Under the pieces are notes generated by a model that saw only the letters and a list, made by a program, of their open reading frames with translations, made no database searches and was not told the DNA's origin. Both the position numbers and the translations under genes were made by a program. Positions 52,488 through 61,950 of a DNA stretch of 64,000 bases are shown here, in pieces. The first letter of the stretch is position 1. Each line of letters begins with the position of its first letter. Source of the DNA: Streptomyces sp. NBC_00285 (GTDB taxonomy: Bacteria; Actinomycetota; Actinomycetes; Streptomycetales; Streptomycetaceae); NCBI RefSeq assembly GCF_036174265.1, contig NZ_CP108055.1, forward strand, positions 3,596,001-3,660,000, written 5' to 3'.

Positions 52488-53048
52488 GTGATCCGCCGAC
52501 GCATCGTCCTCGCCGCCGCCGCAGGACTCGCCTCCACACTCCTGCTGGCGGCGTGCGGCTCATCGAACAACGACGCCTCCAGCACGAACCCCACCAATGT
52601 CGCCCCGGTCGCCACAGCCACCTCGGCTCCGGCAACGTCCGCACCGGCCGCCAGCAGCACCTCCAGCAGCGAACACATGGCCACGACCACCATGTTGATG
52701 GCCAAGACGATGCAGGGCATGGGCAGCGTGGTCACCGACGACAAGGGAATGACCCTCTACCGATACGACATGGACCAGGCAACCCCGTCCATGTCGATGT
52801 GCACCGGTGACTGCGCGAAGACCTGGATGCCGGTGATGGCCCAGGACTCTGTCGGGACGATGGGCGTGGAGAAGACTCTCCTCGGCAGCGTCGACCGCAC
52901 GGACGGCATGAAGCAGCTCACCCTGGGCGGCTGGCCGCTGTACCGGTACATGGGTGACACGAAGGCCGGACAGATGAACGGCCAGGGCAAGAGCAAAATG
53001 TGGTTCGCCGTCACCCCGGCCGGCAAGAAGGCCACCATGACAGGCTGA
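52488..53048 (+). CDS. YxYxxD-type lipoprotein
   Basis: A 186-aa protein. Lipobox LLLAAC at about 19-24, a Ser/Thr/Ala-rich linker, then a repeat domain with TLYRYDMDQ and PLYRYMGDTKAG, the Yx(FWY)xxD motif of secreted-repeat lipoproteins, and CTGDCAKTWMPVM. Met-rich stretches (HMATTTMLMAKTMQGMG) may bind copper. GTG 52488 has AAAGGGA upstream and an operator-like repeat before it. Confidence 0.85.
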   Translation: MIRRRIVLAAAAGLASTLLLAACGSSNNDASSTNPTNVAPVATATSAPATSAPAASSTSSSEHMATTTMLMAKTMQGMGSVVTDDKGMTLYRYDMDQATPSMSMCTGDCAKTWMPVMAQDSVGTMGVEKTLLGSVDRTDGMKQLTLGGWPLYRYMGDTKAGQMNGQGKSKMWFAVTPAGKKATMTG

Positions 53049-53066
53049 GCGAAGTCGTGCGGCCAC

Positions 53067-53107
53067 GGGGCGGGCGCGGTACAGGCCATCAGACGACTGC
53101 CCGCCCC
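53067..53107 (+). terminator. GC-rich hairpin after the lipoprotein gene
   Basis: GGGGCGGGC (53067-53075) pairs with GCCCGCCCC (53099-53107), 18 bases after TGA 53048. The rest of 53108-53280 shows nothing recognisable. Confidence 0.5.
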
Positions 53108-53280
53108 CTGTTCGCGGCGGGCTGCCGTCATTTTCCCCCGGACTTCACCTATTTTCTTCGACCTGCGGCTCGGATTCCGGGATGAGGATTTACGTACGCT
53201 CTCGCATGCGATGAAAGCCTGCGGAAGCTCCGACTCGCGCAACGGCCTCGCCGCACCACTGTCCTACGCCCCGACTCTGG

Positions 53281-54582
53281 CTACTTGACGACGGTCGTCC
53301 AGTCCGGTGACTGGGCAGGGTCCAGACTGCGCAGTTGTTCCAGTACCTCTGGCCTCTGGACGTCCATCCAGTCAGCCAGTTCGCGGAAGGACACACAGCG
53401 GACGTCCTTGCGTACGCAGACGTTCTTGACGACCTCGTCGACGGCCTTCATGTAGATGCCGCCGTTCCAGTTCTCGAAGTGGTTGCCGATGATCAGGGGC
53501 GCCCGGCTGCCGTAGTACACACGGTTGAAGCCGGCCAAGTACGACTTGAGGGTCTCCTGCTCCCACTCGCTGTACTTCGCCGGGTCGCCGTCGGTCTCGC
53601 CGTTGGCCTGGTTGTACAGAAAGTTGAAGTCCATGGACAGGCCCTGGTACTTGCCTCCCTCGTACGGGAGCATCTGCAGCGGGAAGTCCCAGATGCCGTT
53701 CTTCTTGGTAGGCCATATCTGGAAGTCGCCCGTCGAACTGGCGTCATAGCGCCAGCCGAAGCTCTTGGCGGCCGTCAGCAGGTTCTTCTGCCCCTCCAGG
53801 CACGGTGCGCGGCCGCCCGTGATGTCCCGCTTGGGGTCGAAGGGCAGAGCGGGGATGTCGGTGTAGCCAGTGTTGGTCTTCCACTGCTCCATGAAGGAGT
53901 AGAACTGGCGGATCTCGCTTTTCCACTCCTCGACGCTCCAGTCGCCGCCGCCCTGCGTGCCGCAGAAGTGCCCGTTGAAGTGGGAACCGATCTCGTTCCC
54001 GTCCTCCCACGCCTTGCTGAGCTGCTCCAGCGTGGCGCGAATGTGCTCGTTGGTCGGGTAGCTGATCGACGCCACTCCCGGCTGGTGCATCGGCGGACGG
54101 TAGAGCGTCTTCTTGTCCTTGGGCAGCAGGTAGATGCCCGTGAGGAAGTACGTCATGTGGGTGTTGTACGCCTTGGACAACTCCCGGTAATGAGAGAACA
54201 GTTGATCATCCCCCTGCAGTCCCCCGTCCCAGGAGAAGACGACGAACTGTGGCGGCTTCTCGCCGGGCTTGAGCGGCGTCGGCTTGAGCTGGTCGGGCTG
54301 CGGCCCTGTGTACGACGTGGAGCCGTCTCCGAGCACTTTGGTCCTGCCGTCCCACGGAGGCTCCTGCTTCCCCTCGGCAGTTGCGTCCTCGTCGGAGGAC
54401 TTGGCAGGCATCGACCGGGCACGCGCCGCATCGCCGCCACTCGCCAGCACGAGGGAGGGTATGGCGAGACATGCCACGCCGATCGCGATCACCGCGGCCA
54501 GAATCCTGGGGTGGGCGGTGAGCCGGCCGGGGAGGCGCGTACGTCTGGACGGGCGGCGTCGGCGGTGAGCGTTGGAGTTCAT
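53281..54582 (-). CDS. Secreted polysaccharide-deacetylase-like protein
   Basis: A protein of about 433 aa. A basic N-terminus and one helix (ILAAVIAIGVACLAIPSLVL) form a signal/anchor. FVVFSWDGGLQGDDQLFSHY resembles the TFDDG strand of NodB-type deacetylases (here SWDGG), and GNEIGSHFNGHFCG is the H-x3-H-like motif. Whether the metal triad is complete is unclear. Extracytoplasmic; substrate unknown. The gap 54592-55135 beyond it shows no gene, only the P60 promoter area. Confidence 0.75.
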   Translation of the reverse strand: MNSNAHRRRRPSRRTRLPGRLTAHPRILAAVIAIGVACLAIPSLVLASGGDAARARSMPAKSSDEDATAEGKQEPPWDGRTKVLGDGSTSYTGPQPDQLKPTPLKPGEKPPQFVVFSWDGGLQGDDQLFSHYRELSKAYNTHMTYFLTGIYLLPKDKKTLYRPPMHQPGVASISYPTNEHIRATLEQLSKAWEDGNEIGSHFNGHFCGTQGGGDWSVEEWKSEIRQFYSFMEQWKTNTGYTDIPALPFDPKRDITGGRAPCLEGQKNLLTAAKSFGWRYDASSTGDFQIWPTKKNGIWDFPLQMLPYEGGKYQGLSMDFNFLYNQANGETDGDPAKYSEWEQETLKSYLAGFNRVYYGSRAPLIIGNHFENWNGGIYMKAVDEVVKNVCVRKDVRCVSFRELADWMDVQRPEVLEQLRSLDPAQSPDWTTVVK

Positions 54583-55006
54583 CGGTGGCACATTCTGCGA
54601 GCGAGGAGGGTGGGCGAAGGAAGGAAGTCGTAGTCACCTTCGTAGTTCTCAATCCAGGTGAAGGCGGCTCAGCCCCTCCGGAACTGCCGGCGATGCTCCA
54701 AGGGCCTCCACCGCGCCGTCCAGGCCGTCGCCCGCATGCTCGGTCTCGCTTCCGCAGGGCAGGGCGTGAGCATCGGACCGCCACCAGCCCACCCCAGGGG
54801 GCTTGATCGCGGCAGCCTGCCAGGCACGTTGGCCGGACCCGCCTTTCGCATCGACAGCCGCGTACGCGGAGATCGCAACAAACATGCGGGATGCCCCAGT
54901 TGGCAGATCCGTCACGAGATGCACTGTTATCGCTCCGCTTCAACAAGTGAGTCCCGCGCAAAAGACGTGCCCGGCGACAGAGTTCGAGCCGCGAAGATTT
55001 GAACTT

Positions 55007-55025
55007 CTCGTAAGAAGCTTAGTAG
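55007..55025. promoter_or_regulatory. Operator-like repeat CTCGTAAG-AAG-CTTAGTAG before the P60 gene
   Basis: The arms match at six of eight positions; CTTAGTAG is the shared half-site. TTGAAC lies just upstream (54999) as a possible -35. It is 111 bases before ATG 55136. Confidence 0.45.
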
Positions 55026-55135
55026 ATTCGGGTGTCGCACCTCCGCTCGGGTGTTCACTCATTGGGAGTGACGGTGGAGGCGTACCGCCCGTCGGCGTGT
55101 TGGCAGGCGGCTGAAGGAAGAAGGAGCCCGCCTTC

Positions 55136-56167
55136 ATGGCGTCACACCGTCGACCCAAGCAGCCGAGCCGCACTCGCGTGACCGTACTCACCGCGACCGC
55201 CGCCGCTGCCGTGGCCCTGACATCCCAGGCCGCCCAGGCCGCACCGAAGCCGAGCAAGGACCAGGTCAAGGCGAAGACCGACACCCTCTACGAGCAGGCG
55301 GAGAAGGCGACCGAGGAGTACGACGGGGCCAATGAGAAGCAGAAAAAGCTCCAAAGCGAGATCTCCGATCTCCAGGACAAGGTCGCGCGCGGCCAGGGCG
55401 AGCTGAACACCCTGCGGGACGGGCTCGGTTCACTGGCCAGCGCCCAGTACCGGTCCGGCGGCATCGACCCCTCGGTCCAGCTCTTCCTCTCGTCCAACCC
55501 GGACGACTACCTCGACAAGGCGTCAACACTCGACCAGCTGAGCTCACAGCAGGTCGAGCAGTTGAAGAAGGTCCAGGCGAAGCAACGCGTGCTCGCCCAG
55601 CAGCGCGAGGAAGCCTCCGCCAAACTCAAGGACCTCGCGGACACCCGCACGGAGTTGGGCAAGAAGAAGAAAGAGGTCCAGGCCAAGCTCGGCCAGGCGC
55701 AGAAGCTCCTCAACACCCTGACCGCCCAGGAGAAGACGGCGCTGGCCGCAAAGGAGGAGCGAGCCAGCCGCGCCAGCGCGCGCAGCGCGCTCGGCGACGC
55801 GAAGCCAGCCTCCGGCCGAGCCGGTGCCGCCTTCCAGGCCGCGCAGACCAAGATAGGTACGCCCTACGTGTACGGCGCCTCCGGGCCCAGCTCCTTCGAC
55901 TGCTCGGGCCTCACCTCCTGGGCGTACGCGCAGGCCGGTGTCTCCATACCGCGCACCTCGCAACAGCAGGCCAACATCGGTACACGTATCTACTCGCAGA
56001 GCGATCTCCAGGTAGGCGACCTGGTGTTCTTCTTCGGAGATCTGCACCATGTCGGCCTCTACGCGGGCAACGGGCAGATCCTGCACGCTCCGCGGACCGG
56101 CACGGTCGTCCGGTACGAGTCGATGAGCACCATAGGCGGCCCGTTCGAGTTCGGCGTCCGGGTCTGA
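55136..56167 (+). CDS. Secreted NlpC/P60 peptidoglycan endopeptidase
   Basis: A 343-aa protein. Signal peptide (about 1-36, cleaved near AQAA-P), then coiled-coil (40-210) with SSNPDDYLDKASTLDQLSSQ, then NlpC/P60 with C256 (SSFDCSGLT), H305 (DLHHVGLY) and H317 (ILHAPRTG), the full catalytic triad. It cleaves peptidoglycan stem peptides outside the cell. Preceded by a CTTAGTAG site, hence perhaps regulated with the BlaI genes. Confidence 0.92.
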   Translation: MASHRRPKQPSRTRVTVLTATAAAAVALTSQAAQAAPKPSKDQVKAKTDTLYEQAEKATEEYDGANEKQKKLQSEISDLQDKVARGQGELNTLRDGLGSLASAQYRSGGIDPSVQLFLSSNPDDYLDKASTLDQLSSQQVEQLKKVQAKQRVLAQQREEASAKLKDLADTRTELGKKKKEVQAKLGQAQKLLNTLTAQEKTALAAKEERASRASARSALGDAKPASGRAGAAFQAAQTKIGTPYVYGASGPSSFDCSGLTSWAYAQAGVSIPRTSQQQANIGTRIYSQSDLQVGDLVFFFGDLHHVGLYAGNGQILHAPRTGTVVRYESMSTIGGPFEFGVRV

Positions 56168-56424
56168 TGCGGGTCCGCTTGTAGGGCCACATTGGATCTG
56201 CCGGGTTACGACGTTTCGTAGTGACCCGGTCGGGGCCAGGGCCTCGCCGAGGCAGGCTCCGGCGGGAGGCTCTGGGCTGTCATGACCTCGATCGTGATCC
56301 CAGATCAGCCGCCAGTGGGCCCTTTGTTGCGCCTGGGAGTCGAGACGATCCCATAGCTTACGAGACACAGTGCCTACGACCCAAGACAGAGCGTATCGAC
56401 ATCGCCGCCACGTACACTGATGTG

Positions 56425-57075
56425 GTGCCCAAGCTGTGGAACGAGACGATCGATGCGCACCGCCGTGCGGTGCGCGACGCGATTCTCAACACCACCGCGG
56501 AGCTTGCCGGCGAGCACGGAGTGCGGTCGGTGACGATGTCTCAGATCGCTGAGCAGGTCGGCATCGGGCGGGCCACGCTGTACAAGTACTTCCCCGACGT
56601 CGAGGCGATCCTGCTCGCCTGGCACGACCGTCGGATCACCGAACACCTCGGGCAACTGGCGGAGATCCGCGACCAGACCGACGGATCCGGCGAACGGCTC
56701 GAGGCGGTCCTGAGGGCCTTCGCCCACATCTCGCGCCACACCCGCGGACACCACGGCACCGAACTCTCGGCGTTCCTCCACCAGGACGAGCGGGTCCTCC
56801 AAGCGCAGTTGCAGCTCCACGGCATGATCCGGGACCTGTTGACCGAAGGTGCGCAGACAGGCGATGTCCGCGACGACGTCGCGCCCGACGAGCTCGCGAC
56901 CTACTGCCTTCACGCCCTCACAGCTGCTGCCGCCCTGCCCTCCGACGCGGCGGCCGATCGCATTGTCACGGTCACACTGTCCGGGCTGCGCAGTCCGGAC
57001 CACGCGTCGGACAACCGCAAACCAGCAGCCGGACACAGGCCCCACACTAACCACGCACGGCACCCCGAGCACTGA
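56425..57075 (+). CDS. TetR/AcrR-family regulator
   Basis: A 216-aa protein. The helix-turn-helix is SVTMSQIAEQVGIGRATLYK YF-type; the rest is a helical ligand domain. GTG 56425 gives PKLWNETIDAHR, a common N-terminus in this family; the longer frame from 56221 is rejected. It stands alone; the target is unknown. The 479-base stretch after it (57076-57554) shows no recognisable gene. Confidence 0.88.
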   Translation: MPKLWNETIDAHRRAVRDAILNTTAELAGEHGVRSVTMSQIAEQVGIGRATLYKYFPDVEAILLAWHDRRITEHLGQLAEIRDQTDGSGERLEAVLRAFAHISRHTRGHHGTELSAFLHQDERVLQAQLQLHGMIRDLLTEGAQTGDVRDDVAPDELATYCLHALTAAAALPSDAAADRIVTVTLSGLRSPDHASDNRKPAAGHRPHTNHARHPEH

Positions 57076-57554
57076 CTTCCGAGAGGGATCCGGCGCGTGA
57101 GCACACCCGCGCGGCATGGCATCGACCGCCACCTCCAAGCGGCCCCTGTACGGCAACCCCTTCGAACGCCGCTCCCAGAGCACTGGCGTTCATCGACATG
57201 GCTGTCCACGACGCACAACAGAAGGCGGATCGCGCCTAGTTCACCAGGGCCGCGCCCGGTCATGAGCTGGGACCACCACGCTCGGCCTCTTCACCGGCGG
57301 CCCTGCGGTCCGATCGAGATCGCGAGTTTGGTCGGCTGCGCACCTTGTCAGGGTTGATAGGCAGACGTATGCCGGGGAGACCCGAAAAGTCGGGTACACC
57401 GGCACTGCCGGAGTGACGGCACGACACAGCGCAGGGTGAGGGAAGCGCGCTACGGGGGATGAGGTCGGACATTCGACCGAGATCGTGATCTGCTCTCGTT
57501 CCACCGCTCCCTGGGTCTCCGTGACTGTCGCCTGCCGCCGGAAGGGAGGGGCGC

Positions 57555-59201
57555 ATGTCCCCGAAGGACACGGCAAAGCCAGGCCCGGAGAAGTATCAGA
57601 TCCCCGGTGGGTCGACGCCCGCCGAGCTGCTTGAGCGGGCACGCGGTGAGTTCTACGCCGACCCCAACGTCATCGGGGTCGGCATCGGCGAGCGGCGAGT
57701 CGGTGGCCAGGCCCAGGCCGACCAGGTCGCGCTGATCGTCTACGTGAAGGAAAAGCTGGAGGAAGCGCAGCTCGGCAAGGAGGAGCACGCCGTCCTGGTC
57801 CCGCGCCAGTTCGAGGGCATCGGGACCGACGTGGTCGCGCCGTTCGGCCCCGACTCCCCCACCGAAGCACTCGGCGTCAGCGACAGCCACCGGCACTCCG
57901 TCGACATGATGAACATCGACCAGGTGCGCCTGCACGAGCAGTGGACGGCCGTACAGGGCGGACAGGAGCTGCCCTTCCAAGGATCCATCCACGACTACGG
58001 CGACATCGAGGTCATCCAGGACGACGGCACCCTCGTGCAGACCGTCAACGGCCAGCCGGTCGTGGACTACGTCCGGGCCTACAAGCTGTTCCGGCTCAAG
58101 AACCCTGACATCTACGACTTCGTGAGCTTCTTCACCGACACCGCGAGCGGCATGCCCCCGCAGGGCGGCTCCTCCTGGTACCAGCCGGTACACAACGACA
58201 CGCAGGGCATCGGCTACCCGGTCTTCAGCAACCGCCCGGCGCTCGGCACGAACAAACTCCAGGGATACCTCTTCCTCAACCAGGGGCACTTCGCGGCCTG
58301 GCGGTACGTCATGCTGCAGGAGCAGGGACACCGCTGGGGCAGCTTCGTTCCGTACCGGGACAGCCAGAACGGGCCGAACCTGACCGACAACATGCTCGGC
58401 GGATTCGCCCACTGGGCGGCGGAGTTCGACGACGACCGCTCGCCCATGGACTACGACATCTTCGACTGGGTGGACATCGGCGGGGGCCAGTTCCAGCGCG
58501 TCTCCCTGGCTTCCGACCAGCGGGAGTACAGCGAGCTCGACCTCTACCTCATGGGTGCGATGGGCCCGGACGAGGTGGGCGACATGAACCTGCTGTCGAA
58601 CATCACCAACGTGTCCGGCAACACGTTCAGCGCCAACAAGAAGCGACTTGAGATCGACAACTTCCTCTGGGCCAACGGTAGTCGGGTGCCCAACGCCGGT
58701 ACTTCCCCGAAACAGTTCAAGCACGGCTTCTGCCTGCTCACCAAGGACTTCGCCAGGTCGCATGACCTGGCCGACCGGATCGACCAACTGCGCCGCCGGT
58801 TCGAGACGGACTTCCGCGCCGCCACCAAGGGTCTGCTGTCGGTCGACACCACCATCGGCCCCCTGCGCCGCGAGGCGCAGCCCGGCGAGATCACCGAACT
58901 CACCGGCGGTGGTTACACCTCGCTGCACCGTCACCAGGTAACGCCGTACGACCTGAACGTCACCGGCGTGCAGTACAACGGGTCCCTCCAACCGGGGCAG
59001 TCCCAGTACCTGTTCACCTATGGCTGGTCGCCGTACTGGCATATGGACTGGACGGCGCGGCCGACGACAGCCGGCGGGAAGGTCACCTCCTCGGTGGAGA
59101 TCGAGCGCGACGGCAACGGACTGTTCACCTACTGGATCACGGTCCGGAACACCGGCTCGGTCGCCACCGGCTACGAGCTGCATTACGCGCGGCTGCACTG
59201 A
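57555..59201 (+). CDS. Unknown large protein with metallopeptidase-like motif, degenerate
   Basis: A 548-aa protein with no signal peptide. N-terminal GVGIGERRVG and ALIVYVKEKL resemble the start of trypsin-like S1 proteins. The middle has YVMLQEQGHRWGSF (QEQGH 255-259), an HExxH-like motif with the first His replaced by Gln. Then a Trp/Tyr-rich beta domain (WYQPV, YHMDWTARP). A protease role is therefore doubtful. GGAAGGGAGG precedes ATG 57555. The 59222 gene follows 20 bases later. Confidence 0.55.
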   Translation: MSPKDTAKPGPEKYQIPGGSTPAELLERARGEFYADPNVIGVGIGERRVGGQAQADQVALIVYVKEKLEEAQLGKEEHAVLVPRQFEGIGTDVVAPFGPDSPTEALGVSDSHRHSVDMMNIDQVRLHEQWTAVQGGQELPFQGSIHDYGDIEVIQDDGTLVQTVNGQPVVDYVRAYKLFRLKNPDIYDFVSFFTDTASGMPPQGGSSWYQPVHNDTQGIGYPVFSNRPALGTNKLQGYLFLNQGHFAAWRYVMLQEQGHRWGSFVPYRDSQNGPNLTDNMLGGFAHWAAEFDDDRSPMDYDIFDWVDIGGGQFQRVSLASDQREYSELDLYLMGAMGPDEVGDMNLLSNITNVSGNTFSANKKRLEIDNFLWANGSRVPNAGTSPKQFKHGFCLLTKDFARSHDLADRIDQLRRRFETDFRAATKGLLSVDTTIGPLRREAQPGEITELTGGGYTSLHRHQVTPYDLNVTGVQYNGSLQPGQSQYLFTYGWSPYWHMDWTARPTTAGGKVTSSVEIERDGNGLFTYWITVRNTGSVATGYELHYARLH

Positions 59202-59221
59202 CCGGCGAGCGGAGGACGATC

Positions 59222-59602
59222 ATGCGTCTGACCATCGAAGTATCCGAAGGACCGCCCGACATCAGGGTCGGTCAGGCAGGCACGGCGCAGCCGCTGCCAT
59301 CTGCGGGAGCCGTGGCAGCGCCCGCGTCCGTCCCCGCCGGCGCGATCGACGCCGGGGCCGACACCGTTCCTCAGGCAACCGAGCGGACAGCCGCCACGGC
59401 TCCGCCCCAAGCCGACGGCGGCACAGCTGAGGGACTGGCTATCCCCGGCGCCCCTACGGGGGCGATCCCCGGACCTGGACCGAGCGTCCCGGCTGGTGAA
59501 GCCCGCTCCGCCGGACCGTCCCCCTACGAGACGGAACAGCAGCGATATTCGCCGGGAATCCCGGTGAACATCGTGCCGGGCGCAGGACCGGTCATCGGCT
59601 GA
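59222..59602 (+). CDS. Ala/Pro/Gly-rich small protein, 126 aa
   Basis: ATG 59222 has GCGGAGGACG upstream. The composition is Ala, Pro and Gly with few charges: MRLTIEVSEGPPDIRVGQAG, then repeats of Ala/Pro, ending GIPVNIVPGAGPVIG. Probably intrinsically disordered. Coupled to the 57555 gene by position. No known family; it could be an associated exported or matrix protein. Confidence 0.5.
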   Translation: MRLTIEVSEGPPDIRVGQAGTAQPLPSAGAVAAPASVPAGAIDAGADTVPQATERTAATAPPQADGGTAEGLAIPGAPTGAIPGPGPSVPAGEARSAGPSPYETEQQRYSPGIPVNIVPGAGPVIG

Positions 59603-59612
59603 GCACACATCG

Positions 59613-59647
59613 CGGCGGGCGGACCAGGCCCCCGGCTCCGCCCGCCG
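59613..59647. terminator. Hairpin between convergent genes
   Basis: CGGCGGGCGGA (59613-59623) and TCCGCCCGCCG (59637-59647) form a perfect 11-bp stem around a 13-base loop, between convergent genes ending at 59602 and 59649. It may terminate both. Confidence 0.6.
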
Positions 59648-59648
59648 A

Positions 59649-60314
59649 CTAACCCGTAGCGGAGTCAGCCTGCCCCAGAGCCGACACCAACTCCTCGGTG
59701 AAGCGACCGGGTTGGGTCACGTGTCCGAGGTGGCCGCCGGGGAGTTCGGTCACGTCCCGGCCGAGCTTGCGCCCCAGCTCGATGCTCGCCTCGTGAGCGG
59801 GATAGCCGTGCGACTCCTGCCCGGCGGCGAATACGATCCGATCGGCGTGCACCGCGAGGGCGTCGAGGTCGAGGAGGACCGCCGGATACTGGCGCAACTC
59901 GTGCTCGAACCAGTAGGCGGCGTTGGCGAGCAGGTACTTGCCCCGCTTGGGGTCCCTGGCCCGCGCGGCGGCCATGGCTTCCCGGTCCGGCTCCGCGAAG
60001 GCTTCCTCCTGGAACTTCCCAAGTGCCGAAGGGATGCCGGATCGACGATAGAGGTCGTACAGCCCGGTGAAGAAGTCGAGCCACTTCTGTCCGTCGGGCA
60101 GATACCGCACAGCCGGCGGCTCGTACGGCACGAGCGTGCGAACAGTGAGGGGATGCCGAGTGAGGACCTCCAGGGCGACGATGCCTCCGGAGCTGCTGCC
60201 GAAGATGGTCGCAGGCTCGTCGCTCAGGTGCTCGATCAGGCTTCGGGCGTCGTCGGCGTCGGTATCGAGTCGGCGGTCATAGTCCTGCGGACCGTCGAGC
60301 CGGCTCCGGGAAAA
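59649..60314 (-). pseudogene. Alpha/beta hydrolase, C-terminal part
   Basis: The minus frame FSRSRLDGPQDYDRRLDTDA to GQADSATG carries the nucleophile elbow ATIFGSSSGGIVA, an acid region, and the catalytic His in GGHLGHVTQPGRF. It joins in frame to the N-terminal part at 61951-62115. Separated from it by the IS110 element (60315-61950), so it is probably no longer functional. Confidence 0.9.
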
Positions 60315-60315
60315 G

Positions 60316-60623
60316 TACCCATGACTGCGCTGCGCGCCGCCACCGTGGCGGGATGAGAATCCGGGGGCGCGCAACGCGTGCTGGGCGGTGGCTGGTTGGC
60401 TTCCCTGCGCCGCTTGAGTGCTCTGCCGCGCCGTTCGCATGCTGGTGGGGTGCTGTCCGGGCAGACGTCGGTTGCGCTTGGTATCCACGAGTCCGGGGAA
60501 AAGTATGACGCTGGGGCTTGAGGGATTGTCGACTGCTGCTGCGAGCGCGAATCTCAGACTCTTTGGATCGGTAGGCCCCTTCCGGGCGGCGCGTTGATCG
60601 GTGCTGTCGCGGAGGAGGCCGGG
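60316..60623 (+). ncRNA. Predicted IS110 bridge RNA region
   Basis: IS110 elements encode a bridge RNA in the non-coding end upstream of the recombinase. Here the region has TCCGGGGAAAAGTA at 60492-60505, which matches the left target flank TCCGGGAAAAGTA (60305-60317) apart from one G, as a target-binding loop would. A weaker match to the right flank (GCCGCGCCGTTCG at 60425 against GCCGCGGCGGTCG at 61951) is 11 of 13. RNA ends are not known. Confidence 0.55.
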
Positions 60624-61874
60624 ATGCAGGTGCTGTTCGAGCGGTGCGCCGGACTGGACGTGCACCGGGACACGGTGGTGGCGACGGTCCGTTCTCCGGG
60701 GCAGCGGCGGGGCTCGCGGGTGGCGGAGACCCGGACGTTCAAGACCACCATGCGGGCGCTGGCCGAGTTGGGTGACTGGCTGGCCTGCGAAGAGGTGGAG
60801 CTGGTCGGTATGGAGGCGACCGGGGTGTACTGGAAGCCCGTCTTCGCCTCTTTGGAGGGGCGGTTCACCTGCTGGCTGGTCAACGCGGCGCATCTGCGCA
60901 ACGTGCCCGGCCGCAAGACCGATGTCGGCGACTCGGTGTGGATCGCCCGGATCCTTGAGTGCGGGCTGGTGCGCCCGTCCTTCGTGCCGGTGCAGGAGTT
61001 TCGTGAGCTGCGGGATCTGACCCGGGCGCGGACGGCGGTGTCCCAGGAGCGGGTCCGGGTGATCCAGCGGCTGGAGAAGGTGCTGCAGGACGCCGGGATC
61101 AAGCTGACCTCGGTGGCCTCGCAGGTGTGGTCGAAGACCTCGCGGGCGGTGCTGGAGGCATTGCTGGACGGGGTGACCTCGCCGGTGGAGCTGGCCGCGT
61201 TGGCCAAGGGTCGGCTCCGCTCGAAACGCGAAGCCCTGGAGGAGGCACTCGAGCACCGCTTCCGCGTCGAGCACCATGGTGTCATCGTGCGTGGTCTCCT
61301 TGCCCATATCGACGGGCTGGAGCAGCGGCTCGTCGCCTACGACGCGGAGATTGCCGCCCGGCTCGCCCCGCACGGCGAGGTCCTGGAACTGATCCAGACC
61401 ATCCCCGGGGTCGGGGCGAAGGTCGCCCAGGTGCTGGTCGCCGAGATCGGTCTGGACATGTCGGCCTTCCCCACCTCGGCCCACCTCGCCTCCTGGGCAG
61501 GGGTGTGTCCGGGCAATCATGCTTCGGGCGGCAAGCGGAAGGGCGGCCGCAGCCGGCCCGGCCCGAAGTGGTTGAAGGTCGTACTCACCGAGGCGGCGTG
61601 GGGCGCGGTGAAGGCCAAGGGCACCTACCTGTCCGCGCATCACATGCAGATCAAGGGCCGGGCCGGCGGCTACAAGGCGCTCGGTGCGACCCGACACGAC
61701 ATCGTCGTCGCCTACTGGCACATCGTCCACGATCATGTGCCCTACCGGGAGTTGGGCCCGGACTGGGCCACCCGCCGGTTCAGTCCAGCTCAGCGCGCCA
61801 AACGCCTGACCGCCCAGCTCGAAGCACTCGGCTTCGAGGTCAGCATCGAACCCGCCCCGACGCAACCCGCCTGA
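60624..61874 (+). CDS. IS110-family recombinase (transposase)
   Basis: A 416-aa protein. RuvC-like DEDD: D12 (GLDVHRDTV), E64 (VGMEATGVYW), D100 and D103 (RKTDVGDSVW). The C-terminal Tnp_20 domain has IPGVGAKVAQVLVAEIGLDM and WAGVCPGNHASGGKRKGGRS with the catalytic Ser. ATG 60624 has GGAGGAGG upstream; the TTG at 60594 is rejected. All catalytic residues are present. Confidence 0.93.
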   Translation: MQVLFERCAGLDVHRDTVVATVRSPGQRRGSRVAETRTFKTTMRALAELGDWLACEEVELVGMEATGVYWKPVFASLEGRFTCWLVNAAHLRNVPGRKTDVGDSVWIARILECGLVRPSFVPVQEFRELRDLTRARTAVSQERVRVIQRLEKVLQDAGIKLTSVASQVWSKTSRAVLEALLDGVTSPVELAALAKGRLRSKREALEEALEHRFRVEHHGVIVRGLLAHIDGLEQRLVAYDAEIAARLAPHGEVLELIQTIPGVGAKVAQVLVAEIGLDMSAFPTSAHLASWAGVCPGNHASGGKRKGGRSRPGPKWLKVVLTEAAWGAVKAKGTYLSAHHMQIKGRAGGYKALGATRHDIVVAYWHIVHDHVPYRELGPDWATRRFSPAQRAKRLTAQLEALGFEVSIEPAPTQPA

Positions 61875-61950
61875 CCCGGCCCCGGGACCAGCACGGCCTC
61901 CCCACGAGGCCGAAGCGACGCTGCCCACAGGACCCCGGATTCACATCTCA

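Larger units (their letters stand above)
60315..61950 (+). mobile_element. IS110-family element inserted in a hydrolase gene
   Basis: A 1.64-kb insertion splitting an alpha/beta hydrolase precisely between codons GGC and TTT. The dinucleotide AG (CT on the other strand) is present at both junctions (60314-60315 and 61950-61951), as with IS110 cores. No inverted repeats or target duplication. The recombinase gene is complete; 309 bases of 5' non-coding DNA and 76 bases of 3' DNA flank it. The insertion looks recent. Confidence 0.85.

Noticed and set aside
54592..55135. Small frames in the 544-base gap before the P60 gene
   Set aside because: None has coding-like composition or a ribosome site. 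Only the promoter-proximal palindrome is supported.
59649..61928. 759-aa leftward open frame through the IS110 element
   Set aside because: Only its last third is hydrolase sequence; the rest is antisense to the recombinase.
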